DNA from: Streptomyces canus 299MFChir4.1 | Lineage (GTDB): Bacteria; Actinomycetota; Actinomycetes; Streptomycetales; Streptomycetaceae | DNA: 64,000 bases | Assembly: GCF_000383615.1 (NCBI RefSeq) | Contig: NZ_KB911612.1 | Span: 33,354 to 97,353, forward strand | Reading direction: 5' to 3' | Shown here: piece after piece, positions 62,618 through 64,000 of the stretch | How positions within the stretch are numbered: the stretch's first letter is position 1 | Layout: the number at the start of each line of letters is the position of its first letter | Position numbers and translations under genes: made by a program | The notes under the pieces: generated by a model | Database searches by the model: none | What the model saw: only the letters and a program-made list of their open reading frames with translations | What the model was told of the DNA's origin: nothing

Positions 62618-63202
62618 CTATGCCTCGACTGATGCGGCCGATCTGGCGACCTGCTCGATCTTCGCGCAGTAGGCGGTGCGGGCGTCCTCATCGATCTGCA
62701 TCTCGTGTTCGGGGCGCATCCCGGTTCGGCCGTCCACGCCTTCGCGCAGGATGTCGGCGTGTCCGGCATGCCGGTTGGTCTCGCCGAGGACGTGGACCAG
62801 GATGGCGAACAGGTTCGTGTTCAGATAAGGCTCCGGCCACCACGGCACGTGGCCCGGGGCATCGAGGGCAAGCGCGTCGATCGTCGCGTCTGAGTGGTCC
62901 CACGTGCGCCGGTAGGACTCGATGATCTGATCGCGCGCCTCGTCCTCCGCCGCCCACAGATCGCTGCCGTCGTGGTCCTGCCACCGGCGCAGCGGTTCTG
63001 GGGACGGCCGGTCGAAGACCTCGCCCAAGTACCTGGCCTCGACGATGGCCACGTGTTTGACCAGGCCGAGGAGGTTGGTCCCGGTCACTGTCAAAGGTCG
63101 GCGGGCGTCGTATTCGGACAGGCCGTCAAGCTTCCAGAGCAGCGCCTTGCGGTCCCGCCGCAGTCGCCCGTGCAGGATGCCCTTCGCGAATTCATCGATC
63201 AT
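62618..63202 (-). CDS. DinB-family (DUF664-like) protein
   Basis: A 194-aa four-helix-bundle protein. The pattern is the actinomycete DUF664/DinB type: RKALLWKLDGLSEYDARRPL, LLGLVKHVAIVEARYLG (first metal-ligand His), and ILVHVLGETNRHAGHADILRE with two further His residues. The metal-binding His triad is complete. The family includes thiol-dependent (mycothiol/bacillithiol) transferases. ATG 63202 (MIDEFAKG) is preferred to 63220. It stands between two transposase remnants. Confidence 0.85.
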   Translation of the reverse strand: MIDEFAKGILHGRLRRDRKALLWKLDGLSEYDARRPLTVTGTNLLGLVKHVAIVEARYLGEVFDRPSPEPLRRWQDHDGSDLWAAEDEARDQIIESYRRTWDHSDATIDALALDAPGHVPWWPEPYLNTNLFAILVHVLGETNRHAGHADILREGVDGRTGMRPEHEMQIDEDARTAYCAKIEQVARSAASVEA

Positions 63203-63410
63203 GCGGCATGAGCCTGCCATGGGCTACTCGTGACCTCAAGATCCCGTACGTGGACCGCAACGACCGGCAGTGCTGAAAGCCGGCCATGGCCACCGCCCCG
63301 GCATACTGAAGAAGCTCGCGGAACTTGCCACGTGAGACAGCCTCTCAATGTGCGATTCGGCCCGCACCCGGCGGGCGAAAGACGCCACCGCGCACGGCGA
63401 CAACAGCTCG

Positions 63411-63664
63411 ATGCATGGGATGGCCGTACAGATCGAGTTCGTCGACCAGACCCGCGCTACAGCGCATTTCGTGGACTCTCAGGTCAGCAAGACAGAGGCA
63501 CACTCGTACTGCTACGAGCTCCTGCCTCACGGCGTCGTCGCCATCTACAGAGTGATTCAGCCCACGACCAAGAGGGGCGAACCAGCGGGCGAACCGGTGT
63601 CCCTGGAAGTCGTGGTCTATGGCCCGGGACTTGGTTCGCGGCGTACGGAACCCGCTTCGCGCGC
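63411..63664 (+). pseudogene. Small hypothetical gene truncated by an IS element
   Basis: From ATG 63411 (or 63420) a frame reads MAVQIEFVDQTRATAHFVD, YCYELLPHGVVAIYRVI and PVSLEVVVYGPG, then loses sense near 63664, where the neighbouring IS begins. It looks like the 5' part of a short beta-rich protein of unknown function cut by the insertion. Confidence 0.45.
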
Positions 63665-63677
63665 TAGTAGGACTCCG

Positions 63678-64000
63678 TTAGGTTGCTCTGGCTCTTGGGT
63701 TCTGGCTGGTGGTGGACGTTGGGGGCAGGGGGCGGTGGCAGGTGGTGCAGGTGCCGGTCCAGCAGTTCAGCAGGTCTTGGATGGTGTCGAGGATCTGGTA
63801 GAGGGTGAGTCCGGTGTATCGGCTTTTGGGGCCAGGCGCTGTTCGGTGAGGAAGGCGTGGGCTGCGGTGACCAGGGTGACGTGGTGGTGCCAGCCGTTCC
63901 AGGAGCGGCCCTCGAAGTGGTCCAGGCCGAGGCCGTGTTTGAGTTCCCGGTAGTCGTGCTCGATGCGCCAGCGGATCTTCGCCAGGCGGACCAGTTCGGC
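63678..64000 (-). mobile_element. IS701-like transposase, C-terminal part (cut by window edge)
   Basis: The minus strand encodes KIRWRIEHDYRELKHGLGLD, HFEGRSWNGWHHHVTLVTAA and HAFLTEQRLAPK, with the catalytic Glu region (YRELK) of IS4/IS701-type DDE transposases. After a run of four C and four A (63824-63831 on the opposite strand) the zero frame stops at 63767. A shifted frame continues RYTGLTLYQILDTIQDLLNC and CTTCHRPLP to 63678. Either the element is frameshifted or the tail is dispensable. The rest lies outside the window. Confidence 0.75.

Noticed and set aside
1..64000. tRNA, rRNA or riboswitch genes
   Set aside because: No cloverleaf-like or known riboswitch pattern could be recognised by eye; a covariance search was not possible.

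Overview
The window is high-GC DNA with the hallmarks of a Streptomyces-type actinomycete. It has GTG and TTG starts, Tat and lipoprotein exporters, a CebR-type operator, BTAD/SARP-type regulators, many secreted polysaccharidases, and decayed IS1182-, IS5- and IS701-like transposases. Density of gene remnants is high, which suits the variable arm of a linear chromosome. No rRNA, tRNA or CRISPR array was seen.

Layout. 0.4-4.7 kb: two short-chain dehydrogenases, a family IV esterase, a SnoaL-like protein and a MerR regulator with a probable leaderless promoter. 4.9-8.0 kb: an SH3b-protein remnant, then a translationally coupled CPBP protease, NarL-type histidine kinase and response regulator. 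8.1-11.0 kb: transposase, replication-relaxation and GH3 remnants around an intact AA10 LPMO that sits under a perfect CebR box. 11.0-20.5 kb: a plant cell-wall (probably xyloglucan) locus with twin LacI-type operators, an orphan sugar-binding lipoprotein, a fused relic of its two permeases, a GH95 stub, a GDSL esterase with a ricin-type CBM, GH74, GH12 and GH42. 20.5-22.4 kb: a frameshifted HTH regulator and a DUF389 membrane protein.

22.5-44.8 kb is the most unusual part. A tight six-gene minus-strand operon encodes a hemopexin-repeat protein, a small beta protein, a WD40 propeller, a DUF6603-like protein of 965 aa, and two giant uncharacterised proteins of 839 and 1999 aa. Beyond it lie a small beta protein, a decayed BTAD regulator, a multi-pass membrane protein, and an SNase-fold protein. 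A plus-strand unit follows: intact BTAD regulator, C2-like protein, M15-like peptidase with SH3b domain, and lipase. I propose this as an undescribed multi-protein system carrying nuclease, cell-wall peptidase and lipase activities.

44.9-51.9 kb: a second sugar locus (GH4, PfkB kinase, two ABC permeases, binding protein, GH114). Its two transcription units share a near-identical promoter and leader, and the substrate is plausibly alpha-1,4-linked galactosamine polymer. 52-64 kb: Gfo/Idh/MocA oxidoreductase, endonuclease/exonuclease/phosphatase protein, a WD40 protein downstream of a broken TPR-like gene, a secreted subtilisin with P domain, a decayed IS5 transposase, a DinB-family protein, and the end of an IS701-like transposase cut by the window edge. 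All functions are read from sequence motifs; no searches were run.
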